A stretch of DNA of 64,000 nt from Pseudomonas fluorescens (lineage in GTDB: Bacteria > Pseudomonadota > Gammaproteobacteria > Pseudomonadales > Pseudomonadaceae): NCBI RefSeq assembly GCF_902497625.1, contig NZ_CABVGX010000014.1:49862-113861 (forward strand), given 5' to 3'. Positions within the stretch are counted from its first letter, which is position 1. The number at the start of each line of letters is the position of its first letter. Positions 1 through 9,163 of this stretch are shown in pieces. The translations under genes and the position numbers were made by a program. The notes below the pieces were generated by a model that was not told the DNA's origin, searched no databases, and saw only the letters and a program-made list of their open reading frames with translations.

Positions 1-1
1 T

Positions 2-106
2 CAAGGCCCTGAAGCAGGTGCCGCGCCACAGAAAGTCGAAGCGAAAATCTGCAAACGCAACGTATTCCCGAGCGCCGAGCAGCGTACCGCTTCGGTCGGG
101 CAATGA
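2..106 (+). CDS. algX: AlgX, C-terminal end (partial)
   Basis: Only the last 34 codons and the stop lie in the window; the gene enters from the left edge in frame 2 and ends at TGA 104-106. The tail itself is not diagnostic. The assignment rests on position: in the conserved Pseudomonas alginate operon algX lies directly before algL. AlgX is a periplasmic SGNH-like alginate O-acetyltransferase that transfers acetyl groups to mannuronate residues and is part of the secretion scaffold. The stop overlaps the first possible algL ATG (103), which indicates translational coupling. Confidence 0.7.
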   Translation, partial: QGPEAGAAPQKVEAKICKRNVFPSAEQRTASVGQ

Positions 107-114
107 GGTCTGCT

Positions 115-1236
115 ATGCGAAATCCGAAACTGAAAAATCTGTTGGCACCCACCCTGTTGAGCCTGGCGATGTTCGCCGGCGCGACTCAGGCAGCCGCGCC
201 ATTGCGCCCGCCACAGGGCTACTTCGCGCCGATTGAAAAAGTCAAAACCGGCGAATTCAAGGACGGCTGTGACGCGACGCCGACGCCGTATACCGGTTCG
301 CTGGAATTCCGCAGTAAATACGAAGGCTCCGACAAGGCCCGTTCTACCCTGAACAAGCAATCGGAAAAAGCCTTCCGCGAAAGCACCGCCGACATCACCA
401 AGATCGAGCGCGGCACCAGCAAGCGCGTGATGCAATTCATGCGCGACGGTCGCCCCGAACAACTCGAGTGCACGCTGAACTGGCTGACCGCCTGGGCGAA
501 GGCCGATGCGCTGATGTCCAAGGAGTTCAACCACACCGGCAAGTCCATGCGCAAATGGGCGCTGGGCAGCATGGCGTCTGCGTACATCCGCCTGAAGTTT
601 TCCGACTCGCATCCGTTGGCGAACCGTCAGCAGGAATCGCAGCTGATCGAGGCGTGGTTCAGCAAGATGGCCGATCAGGTGGTCAGCGACTGGGACAACC
701 TGCCGCTGGAAAAAACCAACAACCATTCGTACTGGGCCGCCTGGTCGGTGATGGCGACTTCAGTCGCGACCAACCGCCGCGACCTGTTCGACTGGGCCGT
801 CAAGGAATACAAGGTTGGCGTCAATCAGGTCGATGCCGAAGGTTACCTGCCGAATGAATTGAAACGTCAGCAGCGCGCGCTCGCTTATCACAACTACGCC
901 CTGCCGCCGCTGGCGATGATCGCCAGTTTCGCTCAGGTCAACGGTGTCGATCTGCGTCAGGAGAACAATGGCGCACTGAAACGTCTGGGTGAGCGCGTGC
1001 TCTCCGGCGTTGAAGACCCGGATGATTTCGAGAAGAAGAACGGCAAGGAACAGGACATGACCGACCTCAAGGTCGATTCGAAATTCGCCTGGCTCGAACC
1101 GTTCTGCACGCTCTACACCTGCTCGCCGGACGTGCTTGAGAAGAAGCACGAAATGCAGCCATTCAAAACCTTCCGCCTGGGGGGTGACCTGACCAAGGTC
1201 TATGACCCGGCCAGCGAAAAGGCCAAAGGCTCTTAG
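115..1236 (+). CDS. algL: Poly(beta-D-mannuronate) lyase AlgL
   Basis: Periplasmic alginate lyase, 373 aa from the chosen start. It beta-eliminates polymannuronate and clears stray alginate from the periplasm during secretion. A basic N-terminus and hydrophobic stretch ending near TQAAA form a Sec signal peptide. The body follows the known AlgL family closely: [29 protein letters not shown], and the catalytic NNHSYW motif with His204. The usual length is about 367 aa. An in-frame ATG lies at 103, but the ATG at 115 has a well-placed GAGG (105-108), so 115 is preferred. It is followed by a large palindrome rather than directly by algI. Confidence 0.95.
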   Translation: MRNPKLKNLLAPTLLSLAMFAGATQAAAPLRPPQGYFAPIEKVKTGEFKDGCDATPTPYTGSLEFRSKYEGSDKARSTLNKQSEKAFRESTADITKIERGTSKRVMQFMRDGRPEQLECTLNWLTAWAKADALMSKEFNHTGKSMRKWALGSMASAYIRLKFSDSHPLANRQQESQLIEAWFSKMADQVVSDWDNLPLEKTNNHSYWAAWSVMATSVATNRRDLFDWAVKEYKVGVNQVDAEGYLPNELKRQQRALAYHNYALPPLAMIASFAQVNGVDLRQENNGALKRLGERVLSGVEDPDDFEKKNGKEQDMTDLKVDSKFAWLEPFCTLYTCSPDVLEKKHEMQPFKTFRLGGDLTKVYDPASEKAKGS

Positions 1237-1246
1237 GAAAAACACA

Positions 1247-1341
1247 CCCCCTGTAGGAGCTGCCGAAGGCTGCGATCTTTTGATCTTGCTTTTGAAGATC
1301 AGGATCAAAAGATCGCAGCCTTCGGCAGCTCCTACAGGGGG
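1247..1341. repeat. REP-like palindrome between algL and algI
   Basis: Two arms of 39 bases (1247-1285 and 1303-1341) are perfectly complementary around a 17-base loop. The outer arm begins CCCCCTGTAGGAGCTGC and the inner part carries GCTGCGATCTTTTGATC. This is a REP/BIME-type dispersed element. The same core recurs at 48487-48575 and 56612-56708. It lies inside the alginate operon and would form a very stable hairpin in the mRNA. Confidence 0.9.
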
Positions 1342-1442
1342 CGGTGTCGAGTTTTAAAGATTTGAGTTAACCCCCGGTTTTCCGATGGGGGGTTTGGGGG
1401 GGCTGCGGCCCTTGACTGTTGGTTAAAACTGGAGAGATCGGG

Positions 1443-3008
1443 ATGGTATTTTCATCCAACGTGTTCCTGTTTCTGTTCTTGCCGATCTTTCTCGGCATGT
1501 ACTATTTGAGCGGAATACGCTATCGCAATCTGCTGTTGCTGCTGGCCAGCTACGTGTTCTATGCCTGGTGGCGGGTGGACTTTCTGGCGTTGTTCGCAGC
1601 CGTTACGTTGTGGAACTACTGGATCGGCCTGAAGGTAGGCGCCGCCGGCGTACGGACCAAACCGGCGCAGCGCTGGCTGCTGCTCGGCGTGGCCGTCGAC
1701 CTGTGCATCCTGGGCTACTTCAAGTACGCCAACTTCGGTGTCGACAGCATCAACGCGATGATGACCTCGGTCGGCCTGTCGCCGTTCATCCTGACCCACG
1801 TGCTGTTGCCGATCGGCATCTCGTTCTACATCTTCGAGTCCATCAGCTACATCATCGACGTCTACCGCGGTGATACGCCGGCAACGCGCAACCTGATCGA
1901 CTTCGCCGCCTTTGTCGCGATCTTCCCGCACCTGATTGCCGGTCCGGTCCTGCGTTTCCGCGACCTTGCCGACCAGTTCAACAACCGCACTCACACCCTC
2001 GACAAATTTTCCGAGGGCTGCACGCGATTCATGCAGGGTTTCATCAAGAAGGTTTTCATTGCTGACACCCTCGCGGTAGTGGCCGACCATTGCTTCGCCC
2101 TGGAAAACCCGACCACGGGCGATGCCTGGCTCGGCGCCCTGGCTTACACCGCGCAACTGTATTTCGACTTCTCCGGCTACAGCGACATGGCCATCGGCCT
2201 GGGCTTGATGATGGGTTTCCGCTTCATGGAAAACTTCAAGCAGCCGTACATCAGCCAGTCGATCACCGAGTTCTGGCGTCGCTGGCACATCAGCCTGTCC
2301 ACTTGGCTGCGTGACTACCTGTACATCACGCTGGGCGGTAACCGTAAAGGCACGTTGACCACGTATCGCAACCTGTTTCTGACCATGCTGCTGGGTGGTC
2401 TGTGGCACGGCGCGAACATCACTTATGTGATCTGGGGCGCGTGGCACGGCATGTGGCTGGCGATCGAAAAAGCCATCGGCCTGAACACCTCGCCGCGCAG
2501 CATCAACCCGGTGCGCTGGGCTTTCACATTCCTGCTGGTGGTAATGGGCTGGGTGATCTTCCGCGCAGAAAACCTGCACGTCGCCGGTCGCATGTACGGC
2601 GCAATGTTCAGCTTCGGCGAATGGTCGCTGTCGGAACTCACCCAGGCCAATCTCACCGGTCTGCAAGTGGCGACGATGTTCGTGGCGTACGCCACCCTGG
2701 CGTTCTTCGGCATTCGTGATTTCTACAGCAACCTGCCGCCAGAGAAGACCAAGCCTGCCGTCAACGTCGAAACCGACGGTCCGGCCGCAGCGACACCTGG
2801 AATGATCAAAGCAGTACCGGGCGACAACCCGGCAAGCATCCACGAGCCGGGCTACACCGTCGGCGTTGAAGCCACCGTGCAACCGGCCTACTGGACTGCA
2901 GACTGGTCGCGCTATGTGATGCGCACATTGGTACTGGTGCTGTTCATCGCCTCGATTTTCAAACTGTCGGCGCAAAGCTTCTCGCCGTTCCTTTACTTCC
3001 AGTTCTGA
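1443..3008 (+). CDS. algI: Alginate O-acetyltransferase AlgI (MBOAT)
   Basis: Polytopic inner-membrane protein of 521 aa in the membrane-bound O-acyltransferase family. It moves acetyl groups from a cytoplasmic donor across the membrane to AlgJ/AlgX for O-acetylation of alginate. The N-terminus MVFSSNVFLFLFLPIF is the family signature. The MBOAT core includes YFDFSGYSDMAIG and GLWHGANITYVIWG, with His322 in the position of the essential histidine. An upstream in-frame ATG (1419) gives nine extra residues, but GGAGAG at 1431-1436 places the start at 1443. The length matches the usual 520 aa. algJ begins 11 bases after the stop. Confidence 0.95.
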   Translation: MVFSSNVFLFLFLPIFLGMYYLSGIRYRNLLLLLASYVFYAWWRVDFLALFAAVTLWNYWIGLKVGAAGVRTKPAQRWLLLGVAVDLCILGYFKYANFGVDSINAMMTSVGLSPFILTHVLLPIGISFYIFESISYIIDVYRGDTPATRNLIDFAAFVAIFPHLIAGPVLRFRDLADQFNNRTHTLDKFSEGCTRFMQGFIKKVFIADTLAVVADHCFALENPTTGDAWLGALAYTAQLYFDFSGYSDMAIGLGLMMGFRFMENFKQPYISQSITEFWRRWHISLSTWLRDYLYITLGGNRKGTLTTYRNLFLTMLLGGLWHGANITYVIWGAWHGMWLAIEKAIGLNTSPRSINPVRWAFTFLLVVMGWVIFRAENLHVAGRMYGAMFSFGEWSLSELTQANLTGLQVATMFVAYATLAFFGIRDFYSNLPPEKTKPAVNVETDGPAAATPGMIKAVPGDNPASIHEPGYTVGVEATVQPAYWTADWSRYVMRTLVLVLFIASIFKLSAQSFSPFLYFQF

Positions 3009-3019
3009 GGGATCTGACC

Positions 3020-4195
3020 ATGACCCGCTCATTACGCATCTTCTACATCGCCCTGTTCATGGTGACGTTAATCGTCCTCGGCCTGTGGTCGACGCGCAGC
3101 TTCTTCGGCTTCAGCACCAACGCCGACGCGACCGTGCTCAACGGCCGTTGGGCCAAAACCGTGGAAACGCATTACGACGACGAATTCCCGATCAAGCGTC
3201 TGGGCACCAATCTCTGGGCCGCGCTGGATTTCAAACTGTTCAACGAAGGTCGTCCGGGTGTCGTGCTCGGCCGTGACCAGTGGTTGTACAGCGACGAGGA
3301 ATTCAACCCGATCGTCAACGAAGAGCTGAACCTGCAAGGCAACTACGCACTGGTCGAAGGCGTACGCCAGACCCTCAAAGAGAAAGGCGTGAAACTGGTG
3401 ATGGCGATCGTGCCGGCCAAGACTCGCCTGTATCCGGAACATCTGGGCGACGAGAAGCCTTCGAGCATTCACGCCAACCTGTATGAAGACTTCCACGCTC
3501 GTGTGGCGGCCGACAAGATCATCGCCCCTGACCTGCTGGTGCCGCTGCAAAAAGGCAAGCTGGACGGTCAGCAAGTGTTCCTGCGCACCGACACGCACTG
3601 GACCCCGGAAGGCGCGCAGATTGCCGCACAGACTCTGGCCAAAACCATTGCCGAGAAAACCCCGCTGAGCGGCGAGCCGCAACGCTTCGTCACTGCGCCG
3701 GCCGAGACGGTTACGCACAAGGGCGATCTGCGTTTGTTCCTGCCACTCGATCCGCTGTTTGAAAACATGATGCCGGCGACCGAGCCGTTGCAGAAGCGCA
3801 ATACCGTGGCGGCCGATGATCAAGCGGCTGGCGACGATGCCTTGTTCGCCAACACCGAAGTACCTGTGGCCCTGATCGGCACCAGCTACAGCGCAAACCC
3901 TAACTGGAACTTCGTCGGTGCTCTGAAAGAAGCGCTGCACAGCGACGTGGTCAATTACGCCGAAGACGGCCATGGCCCGATTCTGCCGATGCTCAGCTAT
4001 CTGCAAAGCGATGCTTTCAAGAACAGCCCGCCACAGGTGCTGATCTGGGAGTTTCCTGAACGTTATCTGCCTGTGAACAACGAAATCGGCGACGCCGACC
4101 CGCAGTGGGTCGCAGAGCTCAAAGAAGCTGGTGCTCGCCAACAAAACGTAGCCGCAAACACTAAATCCGAGACGCCCGACCGGGCGCAAAACTGA
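3020..4195 (+). CDS. algJ: Alginate O-acetyltransferase AlgJ
   Basis: Periplasmic or membrane-anchored SGNH-hydrolase-like acetyltransferase of 391 aa that works with AlgI and AlgF to O-acetylate alginate. One N-terminal hydrophobic segment (about residues 7-27) is a signal anchor. The catalytic signature is visible: RTDTHW gives Asp191 and His193, and GTSYS gives Ser289, matching the Asp-x-His plus Ser arrangement of AlgJ proteins. GAGG overlaps the algI stop and serves as the ribosome site. It is co-transcribed with algI and algF. Confidence 0.94.
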   Translation: MTRSLRIFYIALFMVTLIVLGLWSTRSFFGFSTNADATVLNGRWAKTVETHYDDEFPIKRLGTNLWAALDFKLFNEGRPGVVLGRDQWLYSDEEFNPIVNEELNLQGNYALVEGVRQTLKEKGVKLVMAIVPAKTRLYPEHLGDEKPSSIHANLYEDFHARVAADKIIAPDLLVPLQKGKLDGQQVFLRTDTHWTPEGAQIAAQTLAKTIAEKTPLSGEPQRFVTAPAETVTHKGDLRLFLPLDPLFENMMPATEPLQKRNTVAADDQAAGDDALFANTEVPVALIGTSYSANPNWNFVGALKEALHSDVVNYAEDGHGPILPMLSYLQSDAFKNSPPQVLIWEFPERYLPVNNEIGDADPQWVAELKEAGARQQNVAANTKSETPDRAQN

Positions 4196-4212
4196 AAGAG
4201 AGAGGTACTTCC

Positions 4213-4878
4213 ATGACTTTCACTACTACTCCTCGCCGTCTCGCCGCTCGCTCCTTAAAAGCAGTCGCACTCGTTGCAGGCATGAGCGTGCTGTCGATGT
4301 CCGCCTTCGCTGGCGACGCTGCGCTTTACGGCCCGACCGCACCCAAAGGTTCCAGCTTTGTACGTATCTACAACGCCGCCAATGCTGAAGTCAGCGCTAC
4401 TGTCGGATCCACCAACCTGGCCGACGTCGCGCCGCTGTCCAGCACTGACTTCAGCTTCATGCCGGGCGGCGACTACAGCGCCAAAGTTGGCAGCCAGACC
4501 CTGCCGGTGAAACTGGCTGGTGACCACTATTACACCTTGGTCAACAACGCCAGCGGCGCCCCGCAGCTGATCGAAGAACCGCCGTTCAAGAACAAGCAGA
4601 AATCCCTGGTTCGCGTGCAGAACCTCAGCGACAAGGCCCTGACCCTGAAGACCGCCGACGGCAAGACTGAAGTGGTCAAGACCGTTGCCGCCAAAGGCCG
4701 TGGCGAGCGTGAGATCAACCCGGTGAAAGTCAGCCTGGCGCTGTACGATGGCGAGAAGAAAGTCAGCGACCTCAAGCCTGTTGCCCTGGAGCGTGGTGAA
4801 GCTGCCGTGCTGTACGTCACCGGCACCGGCACCAGCCTGTCGCCAGTGTGGGTAAAACGCCCGGTTTCGACGCGCTAA
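4213..4878 (+). CDS. algF: Alginate O-acetylation adaptor AlgF
   Basis: Periplasmic protein of 221 aa (family about 216) needed for alginate O-acetylation. It has no recognised catalytic motif and probably bridges AlgJ with its partners. A Sec signal peptide ends at SAFAGDA. The mature part starts ALYGPTAPKGSSFVRIYNA, typical of AlgF, and continues as beta-rich sequence. The gene lies 17 bases after algJ with a strong AGAGAGG site. Nearly 190 bases, including a palindrome, separate it from algA, an unusually wide gap for this operon. Confidence 0.94.
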   Translation: MTFTTTPRRLAARSLKAVALVAGMSVLSMSAFAGDAALYGPTAPKGSSFVRIYNAANAEVSATVGSTNLADVAPLSSTDFSFMPGGDYSAKVGSQTLPVKLAGDHYYTLVNNASGAPQLIEEPPFKNKQKSLVRVQNLSDKALTLKTADGKTEVVKTVAAKGRGEREINPVKVSLALYDGEKKVSDLKPVALERGEAAVLYVTGTGTSLSPVWVKRPVSTR

Positions 4879-4897
4879 TCAATTTGTCAGGTCGATG

Positions 4898-4978
4898 CCC
4901 CTGTAGCCGCTGGCGAAGCCTGCGTCGGCCGGTCCGCGCTCGAACGCAGCCTCGCAGGCTCGGCAGCTGCTACAGATC
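4898..4978. repeat. REP-like palindrome between algF and algA
   Basis: An imperfect inverted repeat with outer arms reading TGTAGCCGCTGGCGAAGCCTG and, on the other strand, TGTAGCAGCTGCCGAGCCTG. It belongs to the same palindrome class as 30196-30287 and 44524-44642. It sits in the spacer upstream of algA and could slow transcription or stabilise upstream mRNA. Confidence 0.75.
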
Positions 4979-5066
4979 GGTGCATCGACCTGAATACGAA
5001 ACAACAAGAAGAGTGAAACGACAAAACGCAGTAGCTCTAACCAATCGATTTTATGGAGTAAACATT

Positions 5067-6518
5067 ATGATTCCGGTGATCTTGTCAGGTGGTAGCGGCT
5101 CACGTCTTTGGCCGCTTTCGCGCAAACAATTCCCTAAACAGTTTCTGGCCCTGACCGGCGAACACACGCTGTTCCAGCAAACCCTGGAACGCCTGGTGTT
5201 CGAAGGCATGGACACGCCGATCGTGGTCTGCAACAAAGACCACCGCTTCATCGTCAACGAGCAGTTGAGCACCCGTAAGCTGGAAACCCAGCGCATCCTG
5301 ATGGAACCGTTCGGTCGTAACACCGCGCCGGCCGTAGCCCTCACTGCAATGATGCTGGTCAACGAAGGTCGCGACGAGCTGATGCTGGTGCTGCCGGCCG
5401 ACCATGTCCTGGAAGACCAGAAAGCCCTGCAACGCGCGTTGGCCCTGGCCACCGTTGCTGCGGAAAACGGCGAAATGGTGCTGTTCGGTGTCCCCGCTAC
5501 CAAACCGGAGACCGGCTACGGCTACATCAAGTCGACCAACGATTCGCTGCTGCCGGAAGGCGTCAGCCGCGTGTCGCACTTCGTTGAAAAACCGGACGTG
5601 AAACGCGCCACCGAGTATGTCCAGTCGGGCGGTTACTTCTGGAACAGCGGCATGTTCCTGTTCCGCGCCAGCCGCTTCCTCGAAGAGCTGAAAAAACACG
5701 ATCCAGACATCTACGACACCTGCCTGCTGACCCTTGAGCGCAGCGAACAGGACGCCGACACCATCACCATCGACGAAGCTACTTTCGCCTGCTGCCCGGA
5801 CAACTCCATCGACTACTCCGTGATGGAAAAAACCCAACGCGCCTGCGTCGTACCACTGACCGCCGGCTGGAGCGATGTCGGCTGCTGGTCGTCGCTGTGG
5901 GAGGTCAATGAGAAAGACGCCAACGGCAACGTCACCAAGGGCGACGTGGTCATTCAGGACAGCAAGAACTGCATGATCCACGGCAACGGCAAACTGGTGT
6001 CGGTGATCGGTCTGGAAAACATTGTTGTCGTCGAAACCAAGGACGCCATGATGATCGCGCACAAGGACAAGGTCCAAGGCGTGAAGCAGATGGTCAACAC
6101 CCTCAACGACCTGGGCCGCAGCGAAACCCAGAACCACTGCGAAGTGTATCGCCCATGGGGGTCCTACGATTCGGTAGACATGGGCGGGCGCTTCCAGGTC
6201 AAGCACATCTCGGTCAAGCCGGGAGCGTGCCTGTCCCTGCAAATGCACCACCACCGCGCCGAACACTGGATCGTGGTCAGCGGCACGGCTGAAGTGACCT
6301 GCGACGACAACGTGTTCCTGCTGTGTGAAAACCAGTCGACCTACATTCCGATCGCATCGGTTCATCGTCTGCGCAACCCGGGCAAGATTCCTTTGGAAAT
6401 CATCGAAGTCCAGTCGGGCAGCTACTTGGGCGAAGACGACATCGAGCGTTTTGAAGATATCTACGGCCGGTCCACGCCGATCGAACGTGGCGTGTCGGTG
6501 AAAACCATCGCGCAGTAA
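5067..6518 (+). CDS. algA: Bifunctional phosphomannose isomerase / GDP-mannose pyrophosphorylase AlgA
   Basis: Cytoplasmic enzyme of 483 aa (family 481) that makes fructose-6-P into mannose-6-P and mannose-1-P into GDP-mannose, the precursor AlgD oxidises for alginate. The N-terminal nucleotidyltransferase domain has GGSGSRLWPLSR (residues 8-19) and FVEKP. The C-terminal cupin isomerase domain has the metal-site sequence QMHHHRAEHW. The start at 5067 has GGAG at 5055-5058; the reading frame is open upstream, but that part lacks family similarity. This is the last alginate gene and is followed by a terminator. Confidence 0.96.
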   Translation: MIPVILSGGSGSRLWPLSRKQFPKQFLALTGEHTLFQQTLERLVFEGMDTPIVVCNKDHRFIVNEQLSTRKLETQRILMEPFGRNTAPAVALTAMMLVNEGRDELMLVLPADHVLEDQKALQRALALATVAAENGEMVLFGVPATKPETGYGYIKSTNDSLLPEGVSRVSHFVEKPDVKRATEYVQSGGYFWNSGMFLFRASRFLEELKKHDPDIYDTCLLTLERSEQDADTITIDEATFACCPDNSIDYSVMEKTQRACVVPLTAGWSDVGCWSSLWEVNEKDANGNVTKGDVVIQDSKNCMIHGNGKLVSVIGLENIVVVETKDAMMIAHKDKVQGVKQMVNTLNDLGRSETQNHCEVYRPWGSYDSVDMGGRFQVKHISVKPGACLSLQMHHHRAEHWIVVSGTAEVTCDDNVFLLCENQSTYIPIASVHRLRNPGKIPLEIIEVQSGSYLGEDDIERFEDIYGRSTPIERGVSVKTIAQ

Positions 6519-6526
6519 GCGCTCGG

Positions 6527-6598
6527 CAAAAAACAAGCCCCTGCTCAACCCCCTGCGATCCCTATCCGCAGTGGGTAGGGCGGGGGCTTTTTTGTTTG
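6527..6598 (+). terminator. Terminator of the alginate operon
   Basis: AAACAAGCCCC (from 6531) pairs with GGGGGCTTTTTTGTTT (6582-6597) across a loop that itself contains a GCGGAT-like hairpin, ending in a T-run. It lies 10 bases after the algA stop. Confidence 0.85.
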
Positions 6599-6855
6599 AA
6601 CACAAGCACAGGTTGCAGCTAGCGGGGGGCTGGCTATCAAATACCGCAATTGCTCCAGCTCAGGAGCCTGGCCAACTCAGGCGCGACAACATCTCTGTTC
6701 GGCACCGGCAATTCCCGAGCCGGTTTCAACATGCATCAACGAGTGGCTCAACGATGGTTGCGGCTGACCCGGGTCGGGTTTGGCAATACATTGACTGATC
6801 ATTCGGCCGCACGCTTCAGGTAGGATGGCCTTCTTCCTTCTTCGAGGTTCGCTTT
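6599..6855. other. Non-coding spacer after the alginate operon
   Basis: No convincing gene was found here. The open frame at 6571-6798 overlaps the terminator and shows no family features or ribosome site. The spacer separates the alginate operon from the next + strand gene. No promoter with both good boxes at normal spacing was seen. Confidence 0.5.
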
Positions 6856-7320
6856 ATGTTCATCGGCGTCCTGCTGGTCCTGACCTGGTTGGTGTTGCTG
6901 CTGCGGTACCCGGCCAAGGCCTTGCCCGTTTCAGTGGCGGCCGCGATGGGCTTGGGCCTGGTAGCAACGTGGGTGATCTGGGCGGACAGCCGCGAGGTCA
7001 GGCAACTGGCGCGACTGGAGTTACGCATCGCTTACGCGCCCGCAGAGTGCCCGGCAGACCGCCCGCTGCAATTGACCATGAACAACGGCAACGATGTGCC
7101 ACTGACCGAACTGCGCTGGCGCATCGCCGCTTATGCACCGGGCGATACGGTCAACCTGGCCGACAATCAGTACGCCACGCCCCGTTATCGCGGCCCCGGT
7201 GAATTGCAGCCTGGGGCGAACTGGCAAGACTGTTTGCCGATGCCACCGCTGCGACCCGGTTATCGTCCGCAAACCCTGGAGTTTCGCGCCGAGCGATTGC
7301 AGGGCAGTTTCTCCGACTGA
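6856..7320 (+). CDS. Small membrane-anchored protein of unknown function
   Basis: A protein of 154 aa that I do not recognise as a named family. Two hydrophobic segments at residues 1-18 and about 24-44 would anchor it in the inner membrane. The rest is soluble and probably periplasmic, with a conserved-looking LRWRIAAYAPGDT and PRYRGPGELQPG stretch and two cysteines (in APAECPAD and WQDCLPMP) that could pair. The start has a moderate upstream GAGG (6843-6846). The SDR gene follows 34 bases later on the same strand, so the two may be co-transcribed. Related proteins are sometimes labelled multidrug transporter, which its size does not support. Confidence 0.8.
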   Translation: MFIGVLLVLTWLVLLLRYPAKALPVSVAAAMGLGLVATWVIWADSREVRQLARLELRIAYAPAECPADRPLQLTMNNGNDVPLTELRWRIAAYAPGDTVNLADNQYATPRYRGPGELQPGANWQDCLPMPPLRPGYRPQTLEFRAERLQGSFSD

Positions 7321-7354
7321 TCCCCTTCCCTTTTTTTTGCACAAGGACCGCGCC

Positions 7355-8179
7355 ATGCCCGTCGCGCTGATTACCGGATGTTCCAGCGGCATTGGCCGCG
7401 CACTGGCCGATGCTTTCAAAGCGGCCGGTTACCAGGTCTGGGCCAGCGCCCGCAAGGCTGAAGACCTGAGCGCTCTCACGGCCGCCGGTTTCACCGCCGT
7501 GCAACTGAACGTCAACGACGGTGAAGCTCTTGCAGCGCTGGCCGAGCAAATCGGGCAACAGCATGACGGCCTCGATGTACTCATCAACAACGCCGGTTAT
7601 GGCGCGATGGGGCCGCTGCTCGACGGTGGTGTGCCCGCCATGCAGCGCCAGTTTGAGACTAACGTGTTCGCGATCGTTGGCGTAACACGTGCGCTGTTCC
7701 CGCTGCTGCGCAAAACCAAAGGCATCGTGGTGAATATCGGCAGCGTGTCCGGGGTTTTGGTTACCCCTTTTGCTGGCGCCTACTGCGCGTCCAAAGCAGC
7801 GGTGCACGCCTTGAGTGATGCCTTGCGCATGGAACTCGCGCCGTTTGGAGTGCGCGTGATGGAAGTGCAGCCGGGCGCGATCGCTTCGAGTTTCGCCAGG
7901 AATGCCGGGCATGAGGCGGAACAGCTGATCAGCGAGCAGTCACCGTGGTTTCCATTGCGTGAGGGCATCCGCGCAAGGGCTAAAGCATCCCAGGACAACC
8001 CCACCCCGGCCAGTGAGTTTGCCGCTGGATTGCTCACCGCCGTTCAACAGGACAAGCCGCCGCGACTGATTCGCCTGGGTAATGGAAGTCGGGCATTGCC
8101 GCTGCTGGCAACGTTGCTGCCCAAAGCGCTGCTGGAAACGACGTTGATGAAACAGTTCGGGTTGAAGGGCCAGCTTTGA
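7355..8179 (+). CDS. Short-chain dehydrogenase/reductase
   Basis: Classical SDR oxidoreductase of 274 aa. The Rossmann NAD(P)-binding motif TGCSSGIG is at residues 7-14, NNAG lies near residue 80, the catalytic Ser is in IGSVSG and the Tyr-x-x-x-Lys is in YCASK. The PGAIAS segment follows, as expected. The substrate cannot be told from sequence. The sequence resembles the retinol/steroid-dehydrogenase-like SDRs of pseudomonads. The start at 7355 has AAGGA at 7343-7347. A longer frame upstream overlaps the preceding gene and is not used. Confidence 0.88.
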   Translation: MPVALITGCSSGIGRALADAFKAAGYQVWASARKAEDLSALTAAGFTAVQLNVNDGEALAALAEQIGQQHDGLDVLINNAGYGAMGPLLDGGVPAMQRQFETNVFAIVGVTRALFPLLRKTKGIVVNIGSVSGVLVTPFAGAYCASKAAVHALSDALRMELAPFGVRVMEVQPGAIASSFARNAGHEAEQLISEQSPWFPLREGIRARAKASQDNPTPASEFAAGLLTAVQQDKPPRLIRLGNGSRALPLLATLLPKALLETTLMKQFGLKGQL

Positions 8180-8274
8180 GACCGCGCTAACGCCATCCCG
8201 GGCAAGCCACACTCCCACAGGAGCGCGGCATGGCATGGAATCGGGGTGAAGCGATCGCGAGCTCGATGCACCGG

Positions 8275-9138
8275 TCATGCACCCTCACCTGGCTTCACCA
8301 CCACCGTACACGTGATCCCCGCCGCCAACAGCACCCCCGCCGGCACTTCATCGATGTGAATCCGCACCGGCACCCGTTGCGCCAATCGCACCCAGTTGAA
8401 TGTCGGATTAACGTCGGCGATCAACTCGCGGCTTTGCGGGTTGTCGCGGTCGTAGATGCCGCGAGAGATGCTCTGCACATGCCCCTTGAGCACTTCGCCG
8501 CTCATCAACTGCATGTCGGCTTTATCGCCCACCTGCACGTGCGGCAGTTTGGTTTCTTCGAAAAAACCGTAAACCCAGAACGAGTTCATATCGACCACAG
8601 CCATTTTCGCCTCGCCGATGCGCGCGTAGTCACCGCGATGTACATTGAGGTTGGTCACGTAGCCGTCCACCGCTGCGCGCACTTCGGTACGTTTGAGATT
8701 GAGTTGTGCCGCTTCGAGTTGCGCCTGGGCATGTTGATAGTCGGCGAGCGCGGCGTCGGCGATGTTGCTGGCGTCGTCGCGGTTCTCCCGGGAGATCACC
8801 AGGTTGTCCATGTCGGCGCGGCGGTGTGCGTTAACCTTGCGCATCTCCCAGGTCGACTTGCGCGAAGCCACCAGCGACTGCGCCTGTTTGACCGCAATGC
8901 GGTAATGCTCGGGGTCGATGCGCATCAACAGATCACCCCTTTTTACCAACTGGTTATCGCGCACCGGCACCTCGACCACTTCGCCGGTGACGTCGGCGGC
9001 GACGTTGATGATGTCGGCGCGCACGCGACCGTCGCGGGTCCACGGCGTATCCATGTAATGTACCCACAGGGTCCGGCCGATCCAGAGGGCGAGGGCCAGC
9101 ACCAGCAGCGTGGCGAGCAGGCTGAACAGCTTTTTCAT
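8275..9138 (-). CDS. Membrane fusion protein of AaeA/EmrA type
   Basis: Periplasmic adaptor of 287 aa (HlyD family) linking an inner-membrane efflux pump to an outer-membrane channel. One N-terminal transmembrane helix (residues 4-26) precedes the lipoyl-like DGRVRADIINVAADVTG segment, a coiled-coil hairpin rich in Ala, Gln and Glu (about 80-150), and the second lipoyl half ending in beta-barrel sequence. The closest known type is AaeA of the p-hydroxybenzoate efflux system. It is the last gene of a four-gene minus-strand operon (OMF, FUSC, DUF1656, MFP). Confidence 0.9.
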   Translation of the reverse strand: MKKLFSLLATLLVLALALWIGRTLWVHYMDTPWTRDGRVRADIINVAADVTGEVVEVPVRDNQLVKRGDLLMRIDPEHYRIAVKQAQSLVASRKSTWEMRKVNAHRRADMDNLVISRENRDDASNIADAALADYQHAQAQLEAAQLNLKRTEVRAAVDGYVTNLNVHRGDYARIGEAKMAVVDMNSFWVYGFFEETKLPHVQVGDKADMQLMSGEVLKGHVQSISRGIYDRDNPQSRELIADVNPTFNWVRLAQRVPVRIHIDEVPAGVLLAAGITCTVVVKPGEGA

Positions 9139-9163
9139 CAGAGCCTTCTTCAGTGATAGAGAG

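Noticed and set aside
1452..3032. Long antisense open frame (526 aa) opposite algI
   Set aside because: High-GC shadow of algI, rich in Arg/His/Gln, without family features or ribosome site. The same applies to frames opposite algJ, algA, fahA/hmgA (35000-36976), the FUSC gene (10398-11678) and the aminotransferase (56818-58185).
6571..6798. Open frame of 75 aa after the alginate operon
   Set aside because: Starts inside the terminator, has no ribosome site and shows no protein-like composition.
6791..6826. TTGACT and TAGGAT as a promoter before the 154-aa gene
   Set aside because: The spacing is 24 bases, outside the working range.
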